A program made the position numbers and the translations under genes. The notes under the pieces were generated by a model. It was not told the DNA's origin. It was given only the letters and a program-made list of their open reading frames with translations, and did no database searches. Positions 26,052 through 34,317 of a stretch of DNA of 64,000 nucleotides are shown piece after piece. The stretch is from the NCBI RefSeq assembly GCF_001646655.1, contig NZ_LPZN01000017.1:153645-217644 (forward strand), written 5' to 3'. This DNA is from Rhodococcus gordoniae (GTDB taxonomy: Bacteria; Actinomycetota; Actinomycetes; Mycobacteriales; Mycobacteriaceae). The first letter of the stretch is position 1. The number at the start of each line of letters is the position of its first letter.

Positions 26052-27037
26052 AGAGCAGCCTTCTGACGGATCGTGGCGAACACATGATCGGCGGCTTCGG
26101 CGGCATCAGCGCCACCGGTGCGCAGCACATCGCCCGCAGTGATCAGCGGATCGGCCAACAGCACTGGCTCGCTGATCTCCGCGGTGCGCCACAGGGTCGG
26201 ATCGGCGGGGACCTGCACGGCCATGGTGTGTTCGGCCTCGGTGGCGGGACTGAAGCCCGCGGCGCTCAGGTCGACGAACCGATCGGTGTAGAGCAGCGCC
26301 CGGGTCGGCAGCCGCCATGGGGCGTACACATCGGCCGCGGCATCGCCGCTGATCAACACTGCCACATCCTGCCGGGCGCAGAAGTCAACAACGGCGGTGG
26401 CCTGTGCAATCACCGGATCCAGGCCGTACCAGTAGGTCACGGCGCCACCGGGACCGGGATAGCCGGCCAGATAGTCCGCGAGCAACTCCTCGGGGGATGC
26501 GGCGAACCAGCCGTGCTCGGTGCGCCGCACCGCCTGTAGCTGTTTGAGGGCGAGTGAGACTGCCTGCTGGGAGACCTCCAGTGTCTCGGCGAGCCGGTGT
26601 TGGGTTTGCGCCCTATCCGAGAGCAGCAGGACCCGGGCCAGAGCCCAGCGCACCCAGGGTTTGCGGCCCCGGGCAGCAGATGCGGCAGGGGATGTAGGGG
26701 TTGCGTTTTCGGTCACGTCGTAGCGCGCGCCGGCGAATACGAGTAGGTCTTCGTCCACGGCGATGAGATCGATTTCGCCGTTTGTCGCGAGAGTGCGCAG
26801 ATGCGCCGTGGCGTGTGGGGTTACCACGAGCACGCGCCGGGCTGGGCTCGGTTCGGCGAGCAGCCGGGCGAGGACCGTGGGGGTGGGTGGCCGCCGGGAT
26901 ATGCGCACCCGGGTCGGCAATTCCCGGCCGTCGGGCAGAGTCAGGTCCCAGGCGTCGAGGGAACCGGAGACAAGGCGGATGCCGGCACGACGCAGCAGCG
27001 CGATCGCGCCGGAGAGAAGCTGTGATGTTTCGGCCAT
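26048..27037 (-). CDS. AbiEi-type winged-helix antitoxin/transcriptional regulator
   Basis: 329-aa protein. A winged-helix segment lies near residues 135-175 (RVLLLSDRAQTQHRLAETLE, then VSQQAVSLALKQLQAVRRTE). It is followed by a domain with VTYWYGLDPVIAQATAVVDF and AVLISGDAAADVYAPWRLPT, as seen in type IV antitoxin/regulator partners of AbiEii-like toxins. It probably represses its own operon and neutralises the downstream toxin. Relatives put the helix-turn-helix at the N-terminus; here ~130 residues precede it. The upstream AT-rich stretch (27060-27110) is the likely promoter. Confidence 0.68.
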   Translation of the reverse strand: MAETSQLLSGAIALLRRAGIRLVSGSLDAWDLTLPDGRELPTRVRISRRPPTPTVLARLLAEPSPARRVLVVTPHATAHLRTLATNGEIDLIAVDEDLLVFAGARYDVTENATPTSPAASAARGRKPWVRWALARVLLLSDRAQTQHRLAETLEVSQQAVSLALKQLQAVRRTEHGWFAASPEELLADYLAGYPGPGGAVTYWYGLDPVIAQATAVVDFCARQDVAVLISGDAAADVYAPWRLPTRALLYTDRFVDLSAAGFSPATEAEHTMAVQVPADPTLWRTAEISEPVLLADPLITAGDVLRTGGADAAEAADHVFATIRQKAAL

Positions 27038-27255
27038 GCTCGTCCCCTCGACGTGTACAAGCTTAGATGAGAAATCCTACTTTATCTTGTATTAGCTGCT
27101 AGAGCGTATAAGGATGTCGAAGTTCGCCCGGTCGCTGGTCGACTGGAGGCACGAGCGGGCACCGAACGGTGGAGCGGCTCGGCGCCGGCGTGCCTAACGT
27201 GACGGTGTCCGGTTCTGGTCCACCCTTCCGTGACGATCCAGCGGCGGGGTCGGTA

Positions 27256-27699
27256 TCACCGGTTGTCGGGGTGAGACGGTCGCCGGGTCCCGATCCAGTG
27301 AATACCGTCGGGGCCAGGCGAATACGGGTGCGGCAGGTAGCTGGGACAGAACTCGCCGGTGTGCCAGGCGCTCGCGACTGTCTCCGGATCGTCGGGTGCG
27401 AAACCTGCTCGGATTGTGGGCAGGTGTTCGCGCCAACCGACCAGGCCGGAGTCATCGCGACCCCATACCCGCACCACCAACGTCATGACCGAATCCGCCC
27501 AGCTCAGCCGTTCGATCTCGTACACCCCAGTGTCCCAGGGTCGTGCCGACAGATGTCTGGTCAGCGCGGACAAAAAGCGCATATCCCAGTCCGCTTGTTC
27601 GAAGTCACCGTGCCGGACGGTCGGCAGTTCCTCACCGACGTCGCTGGTGCTGTAGTACTCGTGGCGACCGTTGTTTCCGGTGCCTCGGTTCCGGTACAT
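27256..27699 (-). CDS. Conserved-looking hypothetical protein
   Basis: 147 aa, not recognised. It is rich in Trp and acidic residues (DFEQADWDMRFLSALTRHL, YEIERLSWADSVMTLVVRVW, PYSPGPDGIHWIGTRRPS), with no membrane segment or signal peptide, and looks like a compact soluble protein. It lies between the AbiE-type operon and the ApeA-like gene, inside the interval bounded by dif-like copies A and B. A defence role is only guilt by association. Confidence 0.55.
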   Translation of the reverse strand: MYRNRGTGNNGRHEYYSTSDVGEELPTVRHGDFEQADWDMRFLSALTRHLSARPWDTGVYEIERLSWADSVMTLVVRVWGRDDSGLVGWREHLPTIRAGFAPDDPETVASAWHTGEFCPSYLPHPYSPGPDGIHWIGTRRPSHPDNR

Positions 27700-27926
27700 G
27701 GCCGAAGTCTGCCAGGCGGAATTGCCAGGATCCCTACCCTGAGTCGCAGTGTCGCACCATCACACACAGTGGTCCAGAACCCGGTTTCCGACCCCACAGA
27801 GGATCCCCGGTAGCAACTCGCACGTGCCAGCGGGCTTGACGGCCTCTCGACGTGGCGTCCTTCGGATCGCAGGATGGCGCTGATTGGCGGGGTCACCCTT
27901 GCGCAGTTCCGCCACTGCGATAAATC

Positions 27927-27948
27927 ATGGATAACCCCGATTATCCAT
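27927..27948. repeat. dif-like inverted repeat, copy B
   Basis: ATGGATAA (27927-27934), CCCCGA, TTATCCAT (27941-27948). It has the same arms, spacing and orientation as 24025-24046. It ends 23 bp before the preferred start of the ApeA-like gene, so it could instead be an operator for that gene. Confidence 0.45.
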
Positions 27949-27971
27949 CGAAGTCGAGCATTTCGTGCACA

Positions 27972-29510
27972 ATGCAACCAGAGCAGCACCACGCCCCGTT
28001 CGAACTGACGGGTCTCACGGTGACAGTGCCTGGCTCGAATACGATCCTGTCCGTGGCATTTGAGAAGTTTCCAGATCCGACCTCGGAGTCGATCGGTCAA
28101 TTCCAAGTCGTTGACTCGAACGGCAAGGGACAAAGCCCGCAACGGACTGGTGTACTGCGGTTCAGCGACAATCGCGTCACTCTGGAGGTGAGTCCAGGTT
28201 TTACGCCGACTGTGAGGTGGAGTCAGCAGCCGAGCGGTGGATGGGTCGGAAGCAACAACGACTCGGAGCCTGCTCGATTCGCCGTTCTGGGTTCGCTTGC
28301 GGTGAACCCAAGCGCGGTAACTCTCTGGGGCGTGCGCACGACCCGCCGCCGCTCAATCGGATTCGCGATGCCTGACGAGGAGGCTCCAGGCAACCATGAG
28401 ATGCGAATGGATTGGTGTCTCGTCGGCGACCACATCCCTGACGAAACCCAGCGGTTCGGCGAGATCCGGGTAGAAGCCACGAACCTGCACGACTGGGCCG
28501 GGATTCCGACGACGACGCACACCATTCCTTCGAGTGGTCGCGGCCCACGCGGATTCTCCGTTGAACTCCCCGACGCTCCACAAGCTGTACTGATCAACCC
28601 GCCGGGGCAGGTCCGTCTGGTCTCATCGGCCACGATCTCACCGCCAGCGTTCGACGGCTTCAAGGTCTCGACGAACACCGCCGCGGTGTTCAACATCGAC
28701 GACGGACTGGTCCTGACTGACGCCCTCTCTCAAGTCGCGACACCGATCGCGAGCTTGATGACGATGCTGTCCGGAGCTGAAAGCTCAGTTCGACGACTCG
28801 GGTTGATCGAGGGCGACATCAGCGTGAACGTGCTGGGATACCAGGTCGACGCAGCCGCCCCGAAAAGTGCTGGTGAGCTGTTTCTATACCGCGGCGACGT
28901 CGACAACGACTTCCTCTCCCGATGGCTGGACCTGTCGCCGCGGGTGTCCCCAGTCCCGCAAATCCTCGCCGCCGCGTGGAGCGGCGAATTCGCCACCGTT
29001 GATACTGAGGCTCTCACGCTCGCCACCGCCGCCGAAATGCTTCACCGCCGGCTCTACCCGAATGCAGTGCGGTTCTCGGATGCTCAGATCGAGCAGGCAG
29101 TCGAAGCGTTACGTGACTCAATGGTCGAGGAACCGGTCAAGGAGAGCTTATTGAACGCTCTGGGGACATGGTGGGCGGACCAGTCGTACCCCCAGCGGCT
29201 CAGAGGAATCGCCGAGCCCGTCGCCGAAGCAGTCCCTTCGGCCGTCGGCAAAATCGGTCGATGGAGAAACGCCGTGCACGCCCAACGCGTTGCTGGCGCC
29301 CACGGTTTGGGTGAGAACGAAGCAGGGCGCAATCCAGACATCCTCGACGTCCATGCACTCAACCAGTCGCTGCGGTGGGTCTTAACGTTCAGGCTCCTTC
29401 TTGAGACTGGCGTTACACCAGAACAGCTCGCCGCCGTAGCCGGACGTAGTCGACGGTATGAGGCCGACTCGCGGCAGTGGAAGTATCAACTGCCGGACAT
29501 CTTCGGCTGA
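27972..29510 (+). CDS. ApeA-like HEPN-domain protein (putative anti-phage)
   Basis: 512 aa. The beta-rich N-terminal half (FELTGLTVTVPGSNTILSVA; TGVLRFSDNRVTLEVSPGFT) is followed by RWLDLSPRVSPVPQILAAAW and ALTLATAAEMLHRRLYPNA, as in ApeA family proteins. The alpha-helical C-terminus has GKIGRWRNAVHAQRVAGAHG, a HEPN-like Arg/His ribonuclease motif, then a long helix (SLRWVLTFRLLLETGV). ApeA is a single-gene abortive-infection system. The preferred ATG is 27972; ATG 27927 lies inside the dif-like palindrome. The fit to the family is by eye only. Confidence 0.55.
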   Translation: MQPEQHHAPFELTGLTVTVPGSNTILSVAFEKFPDPTSESIGQFQVVDSNGKGQSPQRTGVLRFSDNRVTLEVSPGFTPTVRWSQQPSGGWVGSNNDSEPARFAVLGSLAVNPSAVTLWGVRTTRRRSIGFAMPDEEAPGNHEMRMDWCLVGDHIPDETQRFGEIRVEATNLHDWAGIPTTTHTIPSSGRGPRGFSVELPDAPQAVLINPPGQVRLVSSATISPPAFDGFKVSTNTAAVFNIDDGLVLTDALSQVATPIASLMTMLSGAESSVRRLGLIEGDISVNVLGYQVDAAAPKSAGELFLYRGDVDNDFLSRWLDLSPRVSPVPQILAAAWSGEFATVDTEALTLATAAEMLHRRLYPNAVRFSDAQIEQAVEALRDSMVEEPVKESLLNALGTWWADQSYPQRLRGIAEPVAEAVPSAVGKIGRWRNAVHAQRVAGAHGLGENEAGRNPDILDVHALNQSLRWVLTFRLLLETGVTPEQLAAVAGRSRRYEADSRQWKYQLPDIFG

Positions 29511-29549
29511 GCCGAAGGTCAGGTGAGTGGTGAACGAAGCTACGATCAC

Positions 29550-29577
29550 TAGTTAACATAACGGGTGGAATTATCGG
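29550..29577. repeat. AACATAA/TTATCGG dif-like site 2 (longer centre)
   Basis: TAGTTAACATAA (29550-29561) and TTATCGG (29571-29577) with a 9-bp centre instead of 6. It follows the ApeA-like stop by 40 bp and precedes a GC palindrome by 14 bp. It may be a degenerate relative of the 24345 and 57980 sites. Confidence 0.35.
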
Positions 29578-29590
29578 GAGGCAAACGCGA

Positions 29591-29623
29591 GCGTGCATTG
29601 CACGCAGTGCGTGTAATGCACGC
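29591..29623. repeat. GC-rich palindrome, 15-bp arms
   Basis: GCGTGCATTGCACGC (29591-29605), loop AGT, GCGTGTAATGCACGC (29609-29623); one mismatch between the arms. Member of the family at 23903, 24735, 24981 and 58036. Confidence 0.7.
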
Positions 29624-29632
29624 GTGACGCGC

Positions 29633-30112
29633 ATCGAGTCCGCGTCACGCAGGAAGGGCTCCACGGCGCGGCGAGCGCCACCGAGCGCGTCGAGCTCGGT
29701 GAAGGTGAGCCCCCGGCGGAAACCTCCGGTGCGAGGATGTCGCGCAGAACCGGCGTGGGGTCGCCGCGTGCACCTTGATGCCGACGACGGGCGCGATGAT
29801 GATGACCGCGAACATCGGTACGAAATGAGGACCGGGTGGCCGGCAGCCAGGGCCTCGATCGAGGCCCAGATCGCGTGCAGCAGCATCGCGGTAACAGCCA
29901 ACGCTGGCCCGGGGTCGATCCGGTGAGGTTCGGCCGACCCGGTGAATCAACCCGGCTCAGGAGACGGCGCTGTAAAGAAGCTGCTCGTAGATGGCATCCA
30001 CGCACGGACCCCTGGCCGAGTCGCTGTTCGAGCGGTCGATGCGCGCAGCGAGATCACTGGTGGCCGCGGCGGTGACACTCTGCTTACCGCGACGCAGCAC
30101 AGGCTCGCATGA
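29633..30112 (-). pseudogene. Decayed gene remnants (regulator C-terminus and membrane protein)
   Basis: Two coding-like pieces on the minus strand. At 29963-30112: SVTAAATSDLAARIDRSNSD followed by CVDAIYEQLLYSAVS and a stop, resembling a TetR-type C-terminus. At ~29650-29950: MAVTAMLLHAIWASIEALAA GHPVLIS in one frame and FVPMFAVIIIAPVVGIKVHA in the next, clearly membrane-spanning and frameshifted. Neither is intact. Confidence 0.4.
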
Positions 30113-30401
30113 TCACAACCGGAGACCGACAAGGTGGCCGCGACACAGATCGCCGCATGCCCCCGCTCGGGTCCGAGCCGCTGCAGGGGATCTCTACCAG
30201 CGCGAAGAACACCGTCGCCGGGACCGACGAAGAAGGAATCGGGACGGGGAAGATATCGACCTGGTGATTGTGAACCGGATCACTTATTTTCTGCAGGAGG
30301 GGGGTTATTCCTCTGTTTCGACGGGTAGCCAGATGCCAGCCCGGGAAAATCCGGGCGACCCGGTACGAATCGGGCCGGGTTCGAATCGACACGAGGAGAA
30401 G

Positions 30402-30500
30402 ATGATGACCGAGATCCTGAATGCCTTCATCGAGAACTTCAACGTCGTTCTGCAGACCCTGTCGACCGGTAGCGCGGACCTGATCGACACCGTGGTCTGA
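30402..30500 (+). CDS. Small peptide (31-32 aa), amphipathic
   Basis: MMTEILNAFIENFNVVLQTL then STGSADLIDTVV. A strong ribosome site GAGGAG precedes tandem ATGs at 30402 and 30405; spacing favours the second. A 15-bp hairpin follows 55 bp downstream, so it reads as a complete monocistronic unit. Charge and hydrophobicity alternate as in a short amphipathic helix, which recalls the tiny porin-like or membrane peptides of mycolic-acid bacteria, but no homology is claimed. Confidence 0.5.
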   Translation: MMTEILNAFIENFNVVLQTLSTGSADLIDTVV

Positions 30501-30554
30501 CCGGAGTCCACCGGGAAGATCGGAGGGTTCTTCCCGAAAACTCCACTGCCCCTG

Positions 30555-30600
30555 AGGAGATCTGCCACGCTGACTCAGCTGCCACCGTGGCAGATCTCCT
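30555..30600 (+). terminator. Hairpin after small peptide gene
   Basis: AGGAGATCTGCCACG (30555-30569) pairs perfectly with CGTGGCAGATCTCCT (30586-30600). The stem is 15 bp with a 16-nt loop, followed by TTATGCC with no long T-run. Probably a terminator or 3' stability element. Confidence 0.6.
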
Positions 30601-30837
30601 TATGCCAACTGACGGTCGACCATTGCAGCTCGGCCGCCGAGGCAATGTCGATCACCTCGCGGAATGTCCGATCCTTCGTCTGCGAGAGACAACCACGAAT
30701 ACGTGTGGATATGCATGAATAAGGCGTCATGTGTTATCGATACGATCACACACGTCATTGTCGCGTTTGTCAGGGGGTTCCTGGTGAATGATTCGAAAGC
30801 GCATTACCTCAGAGGGCGCCGTGATATTAATGCGTTC

Positions 30838-31305
30838 GGCTTCCCGGATTGCGCGTGGCGTACTGACGATGGGGCTCGTGTCCTGTGGTACGCGTGACGA
30901 CACCGACCCCGGTCTCTGCTCGAAACCCCGACATCAGCCGGCGCGACGGTGACCTCGGAAACCGCACCGCAGAAGCGGCAACCGGGTGGCGACGACGAAG
31001 GACTGCCCGTCGAGACGTCGGACAGCAGTGTCGAGGCCCGACTGAAAGCAGCGGGGGTGAGCGATGCGCTGGTGTGTGAGCTCGGTGCCCGCGCCGACGG
31101 TACCGGTTACGGACTCGACGGCGAAGCCGCCACATTCGCCCAGCGGGAGGATTTCGCGGTGATGATCGCGCAGACCTGCGCGGAGGTGGCCAGCGGATAC
31201 CGCAGCTGGGAACAGGCGATCGACGACGACGTCGCCCAGGGGACACCGGTAGCGTCGGCGTCGAGACTGTGCAGTTATCTGCGCACCGCCTTCGGCCCCA
31301 GGTGA
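30838..31305 (+). pseudogene. Secreted lipoprotein, frameshifted
   Basis: The start MRSASRIARGVLTMGLVSCG is a lipoprotein signal peptide (lipobox LVSC) in one frame. The body VTSETAPQKRQPGGDDEGLP through EDFAVMIAQTCAEVASGYRS to LCSYLRTAFGPR is in another. A one-base indel near 30900-30940 separates them. The mature part is acidic, ~110 aa, and of unknown family. Confidence 0.5.
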
Positions 31306-31309
31306 GCGC

Positions 31310-31821
31310 CTCGACTCTGTCCTGGTACCAGGGACGCTTCGAGGCGGTGCCACTGTCCGAGTGCACCTCCCGCCTGGGGAGTTCACCTTCGGTCGGGGAT
31401 ACGCGTTCCGCTTCGCCGCCGACACCGTGCTGTGCCTCGAGGATTACTCCGATCGGGGTGACCGTGGCGGGCACGAATTGTGGAGCGCTGATGTGGTGTT
31501 CGCTGACGCGGTGGCCGAGGATGTGGCCCTGGATGCCGCCCGGCAACTGCTGCCCGAAGATGCGGTCGAGGACAGTCGACCGGTGGCACGAACGCGACCG
31601 GTCCCAACAGTTGCCTGAGCGTCGATCACCACTCGGAACGTCTCGAAGGCCACGCCCGGGATGCGGTGTCACGACGGACGAACGATCCGGACTACGTCAA
31701 CATCCACCTGTATTCCGAGCGTGAATCGGATCTGGGATCGTCGGCGCCGTATACCGGCACCGTGCAGCTCGCGTTGCTGAGCGCCTCCCTCAGCAACGAC
31801 ACCGACGATCCGGTGTGTTGA
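31310..31821 (+). pseudogene. Decayed hypothetical gene in three frames
   Basis: Consecutive coding-like segments: STLSWYQGRFEAVPLSECTS; PPGEFTFGRGYAFRFAADTV and LEDYSDRGDRGGHELWSADV; then DDPDYVN-like NDPDYVNIHLYSERESDLGS to a stop at 31821 (LSNDTDDPVC). The order and spacing fit one ~170-aa protein broken by indels. Product unknown. Confidence 0.4.
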
Positions 31822-31961
31822 CCCACACCCTTCGGCATCCGTTACCGCATGGCCTGGTGGTCGTGTCGGCTCGTTCACTTGGCGTTGGGGCGATAACACC
31901 CTTGGCATTCGCACGCCCGAGCCTGCTCGGTGGTCATTGTGTGCTGCCGTGACCCTCGGTT

Positions 31962-32163
31962 CAGCCACTGTCGAACAAGCGCATCGAGCTGGTATGGGTG
32001 GTGAACCAGCGCACCGGCCCGAAGTCGTCGGCACCGGAGACCAGTTCGTGCTGCCCCCTCCTTTCACCCGGGCCGGAGCTCGCGATCGCGCTGCGCGTCG
32101 GATGCTCTCCGATCAGCCCGGGTGATGTCGGCGCCGACCGCACCGAGGTCACTGTCCGATAAC
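31962..32163 (+). pseudogene. Short 3' gene remnant
   Basis: A frame reading SNKRIELVWVVNQRTGPKSS and later PELAIALRVGCSPISPGDVG ADRTEVTVR to a TAA near 32163 looks like a C-terminus with no start. The family is unrecognised and the call is weak. Confidence 0.25.
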
Positions 32164-32274
32164 AAGCACATTTTTGATAAAGCTCATGTGTCGAAAGCGC
32201 TGCGACGGGTATTCCTGGACCAGCGTCCGACACAGGATGCACATTCGATCCCACACTGCACAGGAGGAATACAC

Positions 32275-32340
32275 ATGCTTCTCGGATCTCTCGCCCTGAC
32301 CCTCGGCGGCCTGCTTGCAGCCCTGGGCATCGTGCTCTGA
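32275..32340 (+). CDS. Tiny hydrophobic membrane peptide (21 aa)
   Basis: MLLGSLALTLGGLLAALGIV plus a final L: essentially one transmembrane helix with GxxxG-like spacing. A strong ribosome site AGGAGG lies 9 nt upstream, and a rho-independent terminator starts 20 bp after the stop. Together these support a real gene despite its size. The function is unknown; membrane-active peptide, leader peptide or type I toxin are all possible. No antisense RNA was identified. Confidence 0.55.
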   Translation: MLLGSLALTLGGLLAALGIVL

Positions 32341-32359
32341 ACCCGCTCACCGACCGCAT

Positions 32360-32405
32360 CCGCGTCCGTCCCCATCCCTCCGGGGGCGGACGCGGTCCCC
32401 TTTTT
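32360..32405 (+). terminator. Rho-independent terminator
   Basis: CCGCGTCCG (32360-32368) pairs with CGGACGCGG (32387-32395). The stem extends by CCCC/GGGG to 14 bp including one T-G pair, followed by TCCCCTTTTT. Confidence 0.8.
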
Positions 32406-32605
32406 ACCCTGGAATCTCGGTGGGGTGCAGGGTAGTCCGAAGAGTTTCCCGGGCCCGCCCCGCCGCCGTGGCCCAGACCTGGTTCCCCGGCCTGAACCCG
32501 CTCCTCGACGACCGTCCGCCGGCGCTGCTGCTGCGCGAAGGAGACCTCCCCGACGTCGGCCCGAAGGTCCTCGCCGCGGCCCGGCAGTTCGCGGCGGTCG
32601 GATGA
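32405..32605 (+). pseudogene. Xre/MbcA-type antitoxin remnant (C-terminus)
   Basis: The C-terminal part TWFPGLNPLLDDRPPALLLR followed by VLAAARQFAAVG resembles the toxin-binding domain (DUF2384/MbcA-ParS type) of antitoxins paired with RES toxins. The 5' part with the helix-turn-helix is missing. The stop overlaps the next ATG by 4 bp (ATGA at 32602), typical of such pairs. Confidence 0.5.
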
Positions 32606-32760
32606 ACGCACCGGACCCGACGCTGATCCGGATCCCGCGCGGCGATATCGCTGCATCCACGTCGACGGCGTGGTCGCCTACCTGCCTGGCGCTCACCACT
32701 CGAGTTCGTGTCGGTACTCGATTTCCTGGTCGCAGTCCTGTCACGGTGAGGACCGGGGTG
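32602..32760 (+). pseudogene. RES-domain toxin remnant (N-terminus)
   Basis: MNAPDPTLIRIPRGDIAAST then STAWSPTCLALTTRVRVGTR: the opening resembles RES toxins, but the frame degenerates within ~50 codons and the catalytic region is absent. The identification depends largely on the overlapping antitoxin fragment. Confidence 0.35.
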
Positions 32761-33096
32761 TTGCCGATGCTCCCGCATAGCAACAAGGACCGGAACAAGA
32801 ACGACCGGAACAAGGCAGAAGTGCCGCCGACACCGCTACCGGTGCCAGCACCGCCGTCACGCATGCCGACGGGTCGAAAACGGGATGAAAACAGAACGAC
32901 TGGTCTGATAAGTTGGATTCGCTGTCATGCAACTGGCATCGGGACGGTTCACTGCGAGAGCTTTCGAAGCGGATACCGGTTCGCGTCAGCGCTGGGTCTC
33001 GAGGGGCTCGGTGATCGAACCGCAGCCTACAAGAAATTCCCGACCGGAAGGGTGAGTTGACGCCAATGCCAAGACAACCCGGGAGAGCGCCCTTCA

Positions 33097-34317
33097 ATGA
33101 GTAGCCCCATCAACCAGGCTCGCAAACTCGAACAGGTGCGATACGACATCCGCGGACGCATCCTGGACAAGACGGAAGAACTCGAAGCCGAGGGTCACAC
33201 TATCCTCAGGCTGAATGTGGGTAACCCGGCGCCGTTCGGGTTCGAAGCTCCCGACGAGATCATGATGGCGATGATCCGGAATCTCCCCACCTCTCAGGGA
33301 TACTGCGACTCACGCGGGTTGTTCTCCGCCCGGACCGCGGTGGTGCAGTATTACCAAAGCAGGGGCATTACTGCACTCGACGTAGACGATGTCTACCTCG
33401 GAAACGGCGTTTCCGAGCTGATCACGATGACCCTCCAAGCGATGTGCGATCCTGGGGACGAGATCCTCATTCCAGCACCGGACTATCCGCTGTGGACTGC
33501 CTCCGTGGCGCTTGCGGGCGGAACACCGGTGCACTACTTGACGGATGAGGTCAGCGCCTGGGCTCCGGATTTCGAAGACCTCGAGGCGCGCATCACCGAC
33601 CGCACCCGGGGCATCGTCGTGATCAATCCGAACAATCCCACAGGTGCCGTCTATTCGCCGGCAGTGCTCCAACGATTCGCCGGCATCGCACGCAGACATG
33701 ACCTCGTACTGTTCGCGGACGAAATCTACGAGAAAATCGTCTACGACAACCAGGACGTGACCAATCTGGCTTCATTGACCGGCAGCGACGTCCTGTGTTT
33801 GACCTACTCGGGGCTGTCCAAGGCCTACCGGGTGTGCGGGTTCCGCGCGGGCTGGTTGGCCATTACCGGTCCACGTCACCGCGCCTTCAGTTTCATCGAG
33901 GGCATCAAGCTCCTCGCCAATATGCGGATGTGTGCCAATGTCCCGGCGCAGCATGCCATTCAGACGGCGCTCGGCGGCTATCAATCCATCAACGACCTGC
34001 TTCTGCCGAAGGGGCGGTTGACCGAACAGCGCAACCTCGCTCACCGGATGCTCAACGAGATCGACGGTGTCAGTTGTGAGCAAGCGCGAGGGTCGCTATA
34101 CCTGTTTCCGCGCCTTGATACCGATCGATTCGGCATCGTCGACGACGAGAAGTTCGCCCTGGACCTCCTCAGCTCGGAAAAGATCCTCATCAGTCACGGC
34201 CGGGCATTCAACTGGTCCAAGCCCGACCACTTTCGGCTGGTGACTCTGCCGAGGGTCGATGAACTCGGTACGGCGCTCGATCGCCTCGGTAACTTCTTGA
34301 GCCACTATCGGCAATAG
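33097..34317 (+). CDS. alaA: Alanine/pyruvate-type aminotransferase (class I, PLP)
   Basis: 406-aa cytoplasmic fold-type I aminotransferase, close in length to AlaA. It has the PLP-binding lysine in SGLSKAYRVCGFRAGW (Lys242), the substrate and cofactor motifs NPNNPTGAVY and DEIYEKIVYD, and the N-terminal RLNVGNPAPFGFEAPDEI typical of AlaA (glutamate-pyruvate aminotransferase). The reaction is pyruvate plus glutamate to alanine plus 2-oxoglutarate, or the reverse. The ATG at 33097 has no perfect ribosome site (GGGAGAGCG upstream). Monocistronic. Confidence 0.82.
   Translation: MSSPINQARKLEQVRYDIRGRILDKTEELEAEGHTILRLNVGNPAPFGFEAPDEIMMAMIRNLPTSQGYCDSRGLFSARTAVVQYYQSRGITALDVDDVYLGNGVSELITMTLQAMCDPGDEILIPAPDYPLWTASVALAGGTPVHYLTDEVSAWAPDFEDLEARITDRTRGIVVINPNNPTGAVYSPAVLQRFAGIARRHDLVLFADEIYEKIVYDNQDVTNLASLTGSDVLCLTYSGLSKAYRVCGFRAGWLAITGPRHRAFSFIEGIKLLANMRMCANVPAQHAIQTALGGYQSINDLLLPKGRLTEQRNLAHRMLNEIDGVSCEQARGSLYLFPRLDTDRFGIVDDEKFALDLLSSEKILISHGRAFNWSKPDHFRLVTLPRVDELGTALDRLGNFLSHYRQ

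Noticed and set aside
30365..30395. GGTTCGAATC resembling a tRNA T-loop
   Set aside because: No acceptor stem, anticodon arm or D-arm can be folded around it.
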